The notes below the pieces were generated by a model that searched no databases, was not told where the DNA came from, and was given only the letters and a program-made list of their open reading frames with translations. DNA of 64,000 bases, taken from the NCBI GenBank assembly GCA_029783825.1, contig JAREIK010017066.1, forward strand, positions 1 to 64,000, written 5' to 3'. Numbering within the stretch: the stretch's first letter is position 1; each line of letters starts with the position of its first letter. A program made the translations under genes and the position numbers. Positions 28,590 to 38,880 of this stretch are shown here, one piece after another. This DNA comes from Sapria himalayana. Lineage: Eukaryota > Streptophyta > Magnoliopsida > Malpighiales > Rafflesiaceae.

Positions 28590-28668
28590 ACCATAAACCC
28601 TAAACTTTAAATCCTAAACCTTAAACCATAAACTATAACTCTAATCCATAAACCCTAAATCCTAAATA
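28590..28668 (-). repeat. Degenerate telomere-like repeats in U copy 1
   Basis: About 79 bp of imperfect CCCTAAA units (CATAAACCC, TAAACTTTAAAT, CCTAAACC and so on) next to an A-rich run. The reverse complement, TTTAGGG-like, is at 61195-61270 in U copy 3. The sequence resembles the Arabidopsis-type telomere heptamer but is too diverged to be a recent telomere addition. Confidence 0.7.
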
Positions 28669-28789
28669 TCATGTTTTGGAATTTTATAATCAAATGACTA
28701 AGTGTTAAATTTAAATTGAAATTCACAACTTTTAGGAATGTCACAGATTTATCTTTTTGTATATGTAACACAAAGTCATGACTCAAGGG

Positions 28790-29190
28790 GTTAGTTATGG
28801 ATTAAGTCTCTTTCTTGCATTAGATTATTGTACCATTAGCAATGGTCATGATTGTATATTTTGTCTCTAGAACACAAAATCATATCGATGAGACTATGCC
28901 ATAACTTGTGTCTCTCTGTTGAACATATTGTTATGGCACTACGAATGTTCATGAATACATATTTAATCACTATAATACTGGGTCACAGTATTGGATATGA
29001 CCATAGCTTGTGCATTTTATCTTTATATTGCAAAGTCATTGCACTAGGAATGATTGTAACTTTGGACATTCCTCAAGAGCAAAATTCATGACCCTAGAAA
29101 TAGTTAAAGCTCGAGTACTACTCTTTATAACTTTCTATAACTACAATTCTTGGGATTGGAAATATCACTATGGCTTTTTCCTTTGATTTG
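28790..29190. repeat. Degenerate ~95-bp internal repeat in U copy 1
   Basis: Words recur at roughly 90-100 bp spacing: forms of 'ccataacttgtg', then 'tgcactaggaatg' with 'tcatga', at about 28790-28860, 28909-28960, 28998-29060 and, more weakly, 29100-29180. The units are much diverged, so this could be an old tandem duplication. It was seen by eye only. Confidence 0.4.
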
Positions 29191-29772
29191 TGACCTCAAG
29201 TGTCAATATGCAAGACTAATATTTTGAGCAATGATTAAAACCTTTTATACATTTGAATATGATTTATTTACACCTTTTTGGGTATTGTGAGCTTGTATAC
29301 ATAACTCATTTAATATAAAAAGAAAGAAATGATACTTTTCATATCCATGAGGATATTAAAAAAAGGCTTAGACATGCTAATAAAATAAATTTTTTGATTC
29401 TTGATTGAAAGAGAGCCCATACTTATTGCCCTGCTCAAACCGCGCTGGGGCTAGTTTGTTCTATTAGGCTACAAGGTGGTTATTTTTTTAGAGGTGAACT
29501 ATGTTTTAAAAAATTGCTTCAAGTGTGTGCATGAGAGATATTTTATAAGAAATTACAATAATCAAAATAAATAGCATCCTCAACAACTAGCTATTTCAAC
29601 ACATAGGGTATAACTTTGGTTTAATCTGTTAGCGTACATGAGTCAAATTACCTTTGATAGCCCAGTGATTCAACATCAAATATGATGAGACATAATAGAG
29701 ATAAAGTAAAAGCTAATATTATTTTGGTTAGAGCATTTTCAATCATTCTAGAGTTGAGAGAGGAACAAAATA

Positions 29773-32078
29773 AATTATTTTAATTATTTATCAGTTTATT
29801 TTTATAGAAATATTAATTACAAAATAAATTATTAGTGAGACAGATCTAATTTAAATTAAACCGGCATATCCTAAATAATAAAGAATAAATCTCATTTTTA
29901 TTATTTTAATTTTAAATATTCAAATTTAATTATTTATTTGTTTATTTTATATACATATTAATTACAAAATAAATTATGAGTTACACAAATATAATTTATA
30001 AAATTATTTTTCATCAAAATAATATAGATAAACTTTTTAAAAGAAAAAAAAATTTCAAAAAAGAAATTATTATATAGTAAAATATTTTGCTTTGCTTCTG
30101 AATCATTTTATGTTTTATAATTATCTTATCAATGATATCTATCTTATTAATAATAGATTATTAATTTATTTTTTGATCATTATTAGAATATTTATCAATA
30201 AAATAGTTTATATTGAATTTATATGATATATAAATATAATGATTATTATAACTAAATATTGAATTCACTTTTGAAAAAAATCTAAAAATTATTATATTTA
30301 ATAAGGTTATACCCTTTGAAAATATCAAAAAATAATAAAAATAAACTTTTTGTTTTTTTATTTTTTAAATAAAACCTATAAACCACTAAATGCATACACA
30401 ATTAAATCAATAAACACCTAAACCCCGTAATACCTAAATACATAAACCATTAAACTACTATATAATACATAATAATTAATAAATCTAATTTTAATATCTA
30501 TTTATTTTAGTTTTACATATTCATTTTAATTATTAATTAGTTTATTTTTATAGAAATATTTATTACAAAATAAATTATGACTGCAACAAATGTAATTTAA
30601 TAGTTTACTTTTAATGAAATAATATATATAGCCATATAAAAGAAGTACAAATTTAAAAATTTAAAATTATTATCTAGTCATATATTTTACCTTAATTTTG
30701 AATCAAATTGGGTTTTGTAAATATTTTTTAATTAATTTCTATCTTTTTATTAATAGATTATTAATTTAATTTTTGATCATTATTATAATATGTATTAATA
30801 AAATTATTTATATTGAATTTATATGATATATAATTATTAATATTATTATAACTAAAATATTATATTTACATTAAAAAAAATTTTAAATATTATTATATTT
30901 TCAAAGGTTATAACCTATGAAAATGAGAAAAAATTATAAATTTTTTTTATTATTTTATTGTTTAAATAAAACCTATAAACCACGAAATGCCTAAAAACAT
31001 AAATTGCTAAATTTTCAAATGACAAAACATCTAAATAATTAAACCATATAACTGGTATACATTAATAATAAATCATAAATCTCATTTTAATTTTTATTCA
31101 GTATAATTTTAAATTTTTATTTTAATTATTTATCCATTTATTTTTATAGAAATATTAATTACAAAATAAATTATTAGTGGGATAGATATAATAAAAATTA
31201 AACAGGTATACCCTAAATAATAATTAATAAATCTTTTTTTTTTCATTATAATTTTAAATATTCATTTTAATTATTTATTTGTTTATATTTATATAAATAT
31301 TAATTACAAAATAAATTATGAGTTAGACAAATATAATACATATAAATTATTTTTAATAAAAAAATTATTGATAAACTTTTTAAAAGAAAAAAAAATTTCA
31401 AAACAAAAAATTATTATATAGAAAAATATTCTTCTTTTCTTCTAAATTATTTTAGGTATTGTAATTATATTTTAATTGATATCTATCTTATTAATAATAG
31501 ATTATTAATTTATTTTTAGATCATTATTAGAATATCTATTAAAAAAATTGTTTATATTGAATTTATGATATATAATTATTATGATTATTATAACCAAATA
31601 TTGTATTCACATTTTAAAAAAATTTAAAAATTATTATAGTTTCAAAGGTTATATAACCTTTGAAAATATCAAAAAATAATAAAAATAAATTTTTTATTAT
31701 TTTATTTTTTTAATAAAACCTATAAACCACTAAATCCATACACAGTTAAATTAGTAAACTCCTAAACTTCATAATGCCTAAATACATAAACCGTTAAACT
31801 ACTATATACTACTCAATAATTAATAAATCTAATTTTTATTTTTATTTATTATAATTTTAAATATTCATTTTAATTATTTATTATTTTATTTTTATAGAAA
31901 TATTTATTACAAATTAAATTATGAGTGCGACATATATATTTTAATTAATTAATTTTTAATAAAAAAAAATATAAGCTTATAAGTGAAGTAAAAATTTAAA
32001 AATTAAAAATTATTATCCTATAATATATTTTTCTTTAATTTTGAATAAATTTGGGGTTTGTAAATATTTTTTAATTAA
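29773..32078 (-). repeat. Satellite array, minus orientation, block 5
   Basis: Minus-strand order from the hAT-A side is k (31800), i+j (31200-31050), k (30430), i (29860), then U. The i half-monomer next to U (29800-29870) has the same position relative to U as that at 59960-60080. An example of a palindrome with one altered arm lies near 30898-30925. No gene was seen. Confidence 0.87.
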
Positions 32079-32086
32079 TATCAATC
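32079..32086. other. 8-bp target duplication of hAT-A, left
   Basis: TATCAATC directly before the element, repeated without change at 35597-35604. An 8-bp duplication is the hallmark of hAT insertion. The perfect match implies recent insertion. Confidence 0.97.
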
Positions 32087-32115
32087 TAGAGGTGTCAAAC
32101 GGGCCGGGCCGGCCC
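32087..32115 (+). repeat. hAT-A left terminal inverted repeat
   Basis: 29 bp, pairs exactly with 35568-35596. It contains several CpG and CNG sites that are unchanged in both ends, which argues against long residence under methylation at this site. Confidence 0.97.
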
Positions 32116-32185
32116 TGCCCGGCACATTTTTAAACCGTGCCCGGGCCTATGCCGTGCCCAGGTTAGGCACGAGCCGTGCCGTGCC

Positions 32186-32240
32186 GTGCCTGGCCCAAGC
32201 CTTGCCGTGCCTGGCCCAAGCCTTGCCGTGCCCTGGCACG
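32186..32240 (+). repeat. hAT-A subterminal 21-bp tandem repeat
   Basis: The unit GTGCCTGGCCCAAGCCTTGCC occurs at 32186-32206 and 32207-32227, then in part from 32228. GCCGTGCC words continue on both sides, and GGCACGG-like words lie near the other end (35504-35560). Arrays of short subterminal motifs are known transposase-binding sites in hAT elements such as Ac. That role here is inferred. Confidence 0.75.
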
Positions 32241-32599
32241 GTATCATTCCGTGCCGGTTAGGTTTCACGTGGGCAGCGGGCACACGTGGGCATGACCCGG
32301 GTCCTCCCGAAATAAGTCCGCGGGTCGGGTCAGAATGGACCCGACCCGCGGTCCCGACTCCCGACCCAATCCCAACGGGAAAAAAAAAATTTTCAAATCA
32401 TATTAGATTTCAGCCGTTGGATTCGCCTCCAACGGCTAGGGGGCAGAATCCAACGGTCCTCGTGATTCTGCCCCCTAATTATATATTAAAAAATCAAAAA
32501 AATATAAAAAAAATATCTTTTTTTATAAAAAATTATTATCTTTAATCCATAAATTCTACCCCCCCTCCCTATAACATTTATGTTTTTCAAAAACATAAA

Positions 32600-32844
32600 A
32601 CCTCTCAAAACTTTCTCTCTCTCACAAAAATCGTGCATCTCTCTCTCGGGCCTCGTGATTTTGCTTTCGGCTTGGATTATCGTGAAACTCGACTTGAGTT
32701 TTGAACATCAGAGCTTCCTGCGGTGCACCTTGCACGTGACTGACCTCATTGCCTTTAGCTGGTAATTTATTTTGTTTTTATTTACTTTCTCTCTCTAAAG
32801 CTTCTCTCTCTGGAAAAACATAGGAAAAAATAAAAACATTAAAA
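32600..32844 (+). promoter_or_regulatory. CT-rich leader upstream of hAT-A transposase
   Basis: Repeated CTCTCTC tracts (about 32610-32650 and 32785-32815), of a kind common in plant core promoters and 5' UTRs, precede the presumed start at 32845. A possible 5' UTR intron could begin at CTG|GTAATTT (32762), but no acceptor stands out. No clear TATA box was fixed. Weak evidence. Confidence 0.35.
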
Positions 32845-34962
32845 ATGAAAAATACACCTGACACGTATTTAAATTTAGAAAATGAAAATGTTAGTGTTAC
32901 ACAGATGTCCACGACTGCTGAAACTTTGGTTTCTCCAGTCGTCTCAACCCAAAGTTCTAAAAAACAAAAAACTAGGAGGACTTCTGTAGTTTGAACTCAT
33001 TTTAAAATGATAACACAAAAAAATGTTAGGGGAGAGGAACTAGAAATGGCACAGTGCAAATATTATATGGGACTTTTAACATGCAAGAGTTCATGTGAGA
33101 CTGGACACCTTAAGAGGCATGCCGAATTATGCACCAAAAAACATGGACCCTTAGATCATAGGCAAACCTAACATGGCACTACATTTTTTGAGACTGGATC
33201 GAGTCCAGTCTCAAAGTTTACTCCCTTCGTATACTCAAGCGAGTTGGGTAGGGACGGCATAGCCAGGCTCATCACATTGATGGGTCTTCCAATCAGATTT
33301 TCGGAAGATCCGAGGGTAGTGCGCATCATGCAGACTTATTTTCAGCCTTCCTATCATAGGATTTCTAGGTCCACATCTAGGAGTGACATACTAAAGATAT
33401 ATAAGTTAGAAAAACAAAAAATTATTAAGGAATTTATGGCATATAGTGGAGTGGTGTCCGTGACGTCCGATATATGGACAAGTCACGATGATTCTTCTTA
33501 TGCATGTCTCACGAGTCACTATGTAGATTCTAACTGGACAATCAATAAAACAATTTTAGCATTCACTGAGATTCTTCATCCTCATGATGGCCCGGCCATT
33601 TTTGAGTGTATGATGAAAATATTTAGGGAATATAAAATTTAAAATAAAATTTTTAGTGTCACATTCGATAACGCTTCTAATAATGGAGTAGCGATCAATA
33701 TGTTTGTTAGAAATATTAGAGACGCACCATTAGGAGAGATCTTTCATGTCAGATGCATGTGTCACGTGATTAACCTGATTGTTCAAGCGGGTATGAAGGT
33801 GTGTTCCCCTGCGTTGGATAATATACGCAATACACTAAAGTATATTCGCACTCCTCGCAGACAACAAGAGTTTGGTACTCTCTGTTTGTCTGCGAATCTT
33901 AAGAAGATATTCCAATCGGATGTGAGACATCGTTGGAATTACACGTACCTGATGTTGGAATCATGTGTTGGATACGAACACGTGATATCCGACTACGTCA
34001 ATAGTAAGAGTGACGAACTTATTATTGACGACACTGACAGGGCTTCAGAAATTTCATTTATGAAATTCCTGAAGATATTTTATGACACGACGAACATGTG
34101 TTCGTCGGTTTATATGCCCACCACTTGCATTGCACTCCGGTGCATATGCAACATTAGTAGCATGTTTAGGAAGTATTGAGCTGACCCGACGCTTAGCCAT
34201 ATGGTTTCAGAGATGGAGACCAAGTACTTGAAGTACTGGTCTACCGTTCCATCTCTTTATTGCCTCGCAGCATGCATGGACCCTAGGGCTAAGGTGGAAG
34301 GGGTAGAAAACACCCTGGCTTTCATTTCCTCGTGCATGAACCTGGAAGAGCCACATGAAGGGTTCATCCACGAGAAGTTGACTGACATATTCACATACTA
34401 CGATACTAGGTATGGTGGTGGTGGTAGTGAGACTGTGATTACGGACATTAATACCTTGTTCGGAGATGACGATTATTCCATTCAGCTAGCGAGGGGGAAA
34501 CGTAGGGGTGGACCATCACATAGGAGCTAGCTGTCTCGGTACTTAGTTATCGATTACTGCTCAATCCTATCACATTCTGATACTAAGAATCTTGATTTAT
34601 TACAGTGGTGGAAATCATATGAGTCCACCTATCCCGTGCTATCTAGGATGGCACGGGATCTACTGACTCCTCCGGTGTCGAGCGTAGCATCGGAGTATGC
34701 TTTTTCTGTTGCAATGAACGTGATTTCGGATAGGAGATCGAGATTACGTCCAGATATTGTTGAGGCCTTGGCATGTTTGAAGGATTGGGAGGAATCGAGG
34801 TTTAGCATCCATGATCGTGCTGGAGCTGGGACTGGGACAGACACTGCAGTCGCATCCACATCCACTACGATGGCGGAAGAGTTGATTGCCGATGATGATC
34901 CATATGATACTGATCTTGATGTTGCGGCTGATGATTCTCATGATATGTCGATTGACGATTGA
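32845..34962 (+). pseudogene. hAT-A transposase, one frame with five nonsense codons
   Basis: A single 706-codon frame from the ATG at 32845 to the TGA at 34960-34962 with no frameshift, a normal length for a plant BED-hAT transposase. Premature stops are TGA at codon 50 (32992), TAA at 109 (33169), TAA at 266 (33640), TGA at 445 (34177) and TAG at 562 (34528). The BED finger lies at about residues 48-100: codon 50 is the expected Trp of the V-W-x2-F motif, the Cys pair reads CKYY (second Cys lost), and GHLKRH and C follow. In the core, Asp209 (SDIWTS), Asp275 (TFDNASNN) and CHVINLIV are kept. The hATC domain lies at about residues 563-650 with SSVASEYAFS, Glu617. An acidic tail follows. The catalytic triad is intact. 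The protein cannot be made in full. Confidence 0.93.
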
Positions 34963-35567
34963 TGATGATCTGCTGTTTTTTTTCGATGTTTTTTTATTCA
35001 TTGTATTTGTACGCTTTGTTTGTACGTTGTGTTGAAACTTATACTTGTTTTGTTCGGACCATCGGTTTCAAATGCATGATTGGCAATCTTTCATTTGTCT
35101 TGTTTAATTCTTTTTTAATTTTTATTTTTATTAACATAATGTATTGATTTATTTTTTTTTACGATTTAAATTTTATTTTAAAAATTAATAACTTTAATAT
35201 ATAATTAATAAATATAATAAAAGCTAAACTAATTTGAATCTGATAAAAAAAATAATTTTCTAAAATTTGTTTTTTTATTTAATTTTTATTTTTAACATTT
35301 TTAAAAAAATTTATATTTAATAATTAATACTCTATACTTAAGCAATACAAATTACAATATATAAATTATTTAAAAAAAAACAATATTCTGCCTGACCGTG
35401 CGGCCTCCGGCCTGCCCCTACCTCTCTCTCACTCTCAGTCTCAAGACTCGGGCTCGGCCGCTCTGGTCAGCCTCTGCCCAGGCTTGTATGGCCAGGCTGG
35501 GCTCGCCTATATTTTAACCGTGCCAGGCCGGGTCCGGCAAGGTAGCACGATCGTGCCGGTTTAAAAT

Positions 35568-35596
35568 GGGCCGGCCCGGCCCGTTTGACACCTCTA
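35568..35596 (-). repeat. hAT-A right terminal inverted repeat
   Basis: Exact reverse complement of 32087-32115. The next base inward differs between the two ends, so 29 bp is the exact length of the repeat. Confidence 0.97.
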
Positions 35597-35604
35597 TATC
35601 AATC
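35597..35604. other. 8-bp target duplication of hAT-A, right
   Basis: TATCAATC, identical to 32079-32086. Removing the element and one copy restores ordinary satellite text (TTAATTAATATCAATCTT...). Confidence 0.97.
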
Positions 35605-36271
35605 TTTATATTAATAGTTTATTAATTTAAATTTCATCATTATTATATTATCTAATAATATAATTGTCTATATTGAATTTATATGATACATTTTTATTAT
35701 GATTATTATAAATAAATATTGTATTCACTTTTGAAAAAAATTTAAAAATTATTATATTTTCAAAGGTTATAATCTTAAAAAATGAGAAAGAATACAAAAA
35801 ATAAATTTTTTGTTATTTCTTTTTTAAATAAAACCTATAGACCACTAAATATTTACTTACTTAAATCACTAGCTCATTAAACCCGAAACCCCTAAATACA
35901 TAAACCTAATAACAGCTGTATACTACTTAATAAATAATAAATTTCATTTTTATTTATATTTATTATAATTTTAAATATTCATATTAATTATTTATATTTT
36001 AATTTTTAAAAAAATTAATTACAAAATAAATTTTTGTGAGACAAATATTATTTAAATAATTTATTTTAATAAAAAAAAATATAAGCTTTTAAAAAGAAGG
36101 AAAATATTAAAAATTAAATATTATTATTTAGTAATATATTTTGATTTGATTTTGAATCATTTTGTGTTATGTAAATATATTTTAATTAATATTAATATTA
36201 TTAATAATAGTTTATTAATTTAATTTTTGATCATTATTATAATATCTATCATTAAAATTATTTATATTGAA
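35605..36271 (-). repeat. Satellite array, minus orientation, block 6
   Basis: One class g monomer (about 35900) and the end of a class f monomer, both reverse-oriented. Near 36268-36275 the text changes within 'ttgaattttttaaaatatatt' from minus-oriented class f to plus-oriented class m. This is the second polarity switch of the array. Confidence 0.85.
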
Positions 36272-38287
36272 TTTTTTAAAATATATTACTAAATAATAAT
36301 TTTTTATTTTTAAATTTTTGATTCTTTTTATAAGATTATAAATTTTTTTGATGAAGATAAATTATTTAAATTATATTTGTCTCATTCATAATTTTATTTT
36401 GCATTTAATATTTCTATAAAAATAAACTAATAAATAATTAAAATGAATATTAAAATTATAATGAATACAAATAAAAATGATATTTATGATTAATTATTTA
36501 GGGTATACCGGTTTATTGGTTTAAGTATTTAGGAGTTTAGAAGTTTAGTGATTTATGTGTTTAGGCATTTAGTAGTTTATATGTTTAATTTAAATTATGA
36601 AATAATAAAAAAATTATTTTTCAAATTTTTTATCAATTTTGAAGGTTATAACCTTTATAAATATAATAATTTTTAATTTTTTTTCAAATGTAAATACAAT
36701 ATTTAGTTATAATAAACTTAATAATTGTATATCATGTAAATTAAAAATAAACAATTTTATTGATAGATATTCATAAACTATATATAAATATAAATATAAT
36801 AATGATCAAAAAATAAATTAATAAACTATTATTTAGTGATATATTTTTATATATTATTTATAAATACTTAAACCTTTAAAGATGGTTTAAATGTTTAAGT
36901 ATTTAAGAGTTTTGTGGTTTTGGGGTTTAGTAGTTTAATGATTTAAGCGTTTAAGCATTTAGTAGTTTATAGGTTTTATAAAAATAAAATAATATCAAAA
37001 AATTTATTTATGTGATTTTATCTCATTTTCAAAGATGATAACCTTTAAAAATATAATAATTTTTAAATTATTTTCAAATGTAAATATAATCTTTAGTTAT
37101 AATAATCTTTATAATTATATAACATGTAAATTCAATATAAACAAATTTATTCGTAAATATTCTAATAATGCTCAAAAAATAAATTAGTAATCTATTATTA
37201 ATAAGATAGATATCAATTATAATATAATTACAAAAAAATGATTCAGAAGCAATGCAAAATATATTACTATATAATACTATTTTTTTGAAAATTTTGTTTC
37301 TTGTAAAAAGTTTATCTATAATTTTTAGATGAAAAATAATTTATATAAATTATTTTTGTCTATCCCAATTTATTATGTAATTAATATTTATATATAAATA
37401 AACAAATAAATAATTAAAATGAATATTTAAAATTATAATAAAAAAAATGAGATTTATTATTTATTATTTAAGGATACCGGTTTAATTTAAATTAGAGCTG
37501 TCTCACTAATAATTTATTTTGTAATTAATATTTCAATAAAACAAATTGATAAATAATTAAAATAAAAATTTAAAATTATATTGAATAAAAATTAAAATGA
37601 GATTTATGATTTATTATTAATATATACCAGTTTAATGATTTAAGTATTTAGAGGTTTTGTCATTAGGAGTTTAGCGATTTATGTTTTTAGGCTTTTAGTG
37701 GTTTATAGGTTTTATTTAAAAAAATAAAATAACAAAAAAAATTTATATAATTTTTTATAATTTTCATAGATTATAACATTTTAAAATATAAAAATATTTA
37801 AAAATTTTTGAAATTTTTATACAATATTTTGTTATAATAATATTAATAATTATATATCATATAAATTTAATATAAAGAATTTTATTGATAGATATTATAA
37901 TAATGATCAAAAATTAAATTTATAAACTATTAATATAATGATAGATATTAATTAAAAAATATTTACAAAACCCAAATTTATCCAAAATTAAAGTAACTTA
38001 TATAACTTGATAATAATTTTTAATTTTAAAATTTATACTTCTTTTATAAGCGTATATTTTTATTAGATAATTTATATATTATTTAAATTATATTTGTCCC
38101 ACTCATAATTTATTTTGTAATAAATATTTCTAAATACATACACTAATAAATAATTAAAATGATATTTAAAATATAATAAATAGCAATAAAAAATAGATTT
38201 ATTAATTATAAAGTAGTATTTAGCGGTTTAATGGTTTATGTATTTAGGCATTACGGGATTTAGGAGTTTACTGATTTAACTTTATAT
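36272..38287 (+). repeat. Satellite array, plus orientation, block 7
   Basis: Classes m (36500), n (36870), i+j (37480-37620) and k (38230), ending at the hAT-B copy 3 target site. Its first base corresponds to about 52518 and 62900 in the later m monomers. The i+j compound monomer here lacks part of the region between GGTATACC and the octamer tract. No gene was seen. Confidence 0.88.
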
Positions 38288-38295
38288 GCATTTAG
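38288..38295 (+). other. Left target-site duplication of hAT-B copy 3
   Basis: GCATTTAG, the unchanged octamer-tract sequence, directly before the 5' terminal repeat. The wider upstream context 'tttaactttatatg' is shared with copy 1 but not with uninterrupted class k monomers ('tttaactgtgtatg'). Confidence 0.8.
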
Positions 38296-38498
38296 TAGGG
38301 TTGCTCACGGGACTCGAAGATTCGCGACCCGACCCAAATTCTTGTCCTGAAAGAATCGGGACTGCGAAAAATCCGTTGACTTTGACTATTCCCGTCCAGT
38401 TCTGTCACGTATTTTTTTCTTATGGGATGGTTCCGGATCTTAAGCAATATCCATCCCAAGAACCGTCCCGTCCTAAAAAACTGATACTAGAACCAGGA

Positions 38499-38519
38499 AT
38501 ATATATATATATATATATA
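38499..38519. repeat. (AT)n microsatellite in hAT-B copy 3
   Basis: About 21 nt of AT repeats at the position of the 25-nt tract in copy 1. Slippage since duplication explains the difference. Confidence 0.95.
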
Positions 38520-38880
38520 ACACGAAGATGCCACCAATTCTGCTACTGCCCATCCAATCCCGACGCACCTTTTGATGTTCCGACGAATTCCAGGCCACCT
38601 CACGTGGTTCTAGTCGTGTTAAGTTAGATCCAGCACTTTTTCTTCGCACTTGTGGTTGCCTCCACCGTGTCCTAGATGCCACCAGCGTTTTTGTTTGTTT
38701 TTTTGACGAGAATTGAGTGATTAATTATTATTATTATGTGTCTCAGTCATTTTTGTTGAGTATTTGTTCTGGTGTTGTGGTTGGGCCAAATGAGTGGGCT
38801 GAATGTGTTACCGTCAGTTTTGTAGAGGTTGCTTGTTTGAAATATTATATGTATTTATGCTTAACATATCATATTAATTA

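Larger units (their letters stand above)
27301..29772 (-). mobile_element. Segment U, copy 1 (unclassified 2.47-kb insert)
   Basis: Non-satellite DNA of ordinary base composition. It matches 60084-62562 in reverse complement over its whole length and has the same junctions with the satellite: CAGTATCAGGG... at one end, AATTAAAATAATTTATTTTG at the other. I see no terminal repeats, target duplication, poly(A) end, transposase or reverse transcriptase, so the class is open (a captured genomic fragment, a decayed retroelement or a Helitron-like element). Internal features are a degenerate telomere-like block (28590-28668), a degenerate repeat of about 95 bp (28790-29190), and two diverged copies of a 'ttgtattytrg..ttggwtg' stretch near 27727 and 27945. 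Reading frames up to 79 codons match nothing I know. The strand is set by the satellite orientation. Confidence 0.6.
32087..35596 (+). mobile_element. hAT-A, structurally complete 3510-bp hAT transposon
   Basis: Bounded by 29-bp inverted repeats that are identical base for base (32087-32115 and 35568-35596; first 20 bases TAGAGGTGTCAAACGGGCCG) and by an exact 8-bp duplication. GC-rich subterminal regions (to about 32360, and 35390-35567) carry many GCCGTGCC/GGCACGG words. Between them lie a CT-rich leader and a decayed transposase frame (32845-34962), then about 430 bp of AT-rich non-coding DNA (34963-35390). The element occurs once in this window and interrupts an already formed minus-oriented array, so it is later than the HOR amplification. 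It is unrelated at its ends to hAT-B. The terminal sequence is of a type common in plant hAT elements. Confidence 0.96.

Noticed and set aside
27301..29772. Segment U as a Helitron
   Set aside because: No TC start, CTRR end with a preceding hairpin, or AT target was found at the observed limits on either strand.
32186..32545. 119-codon Pro- and Gly-rich frame at the left end of hAT-A
   Set aside because: It starts in the 21-bp subterminal repeat and crosses non-coding transposon DNA. The opposite strand has a similar open stretch (32095-32283), typical of GC-rich chance frames.
34629..35001. Minus-strand frames opposite the hATC domain of hAT-A
   Set aside because: They are mirror frames of the transposase coding strand and have no domain of their own.
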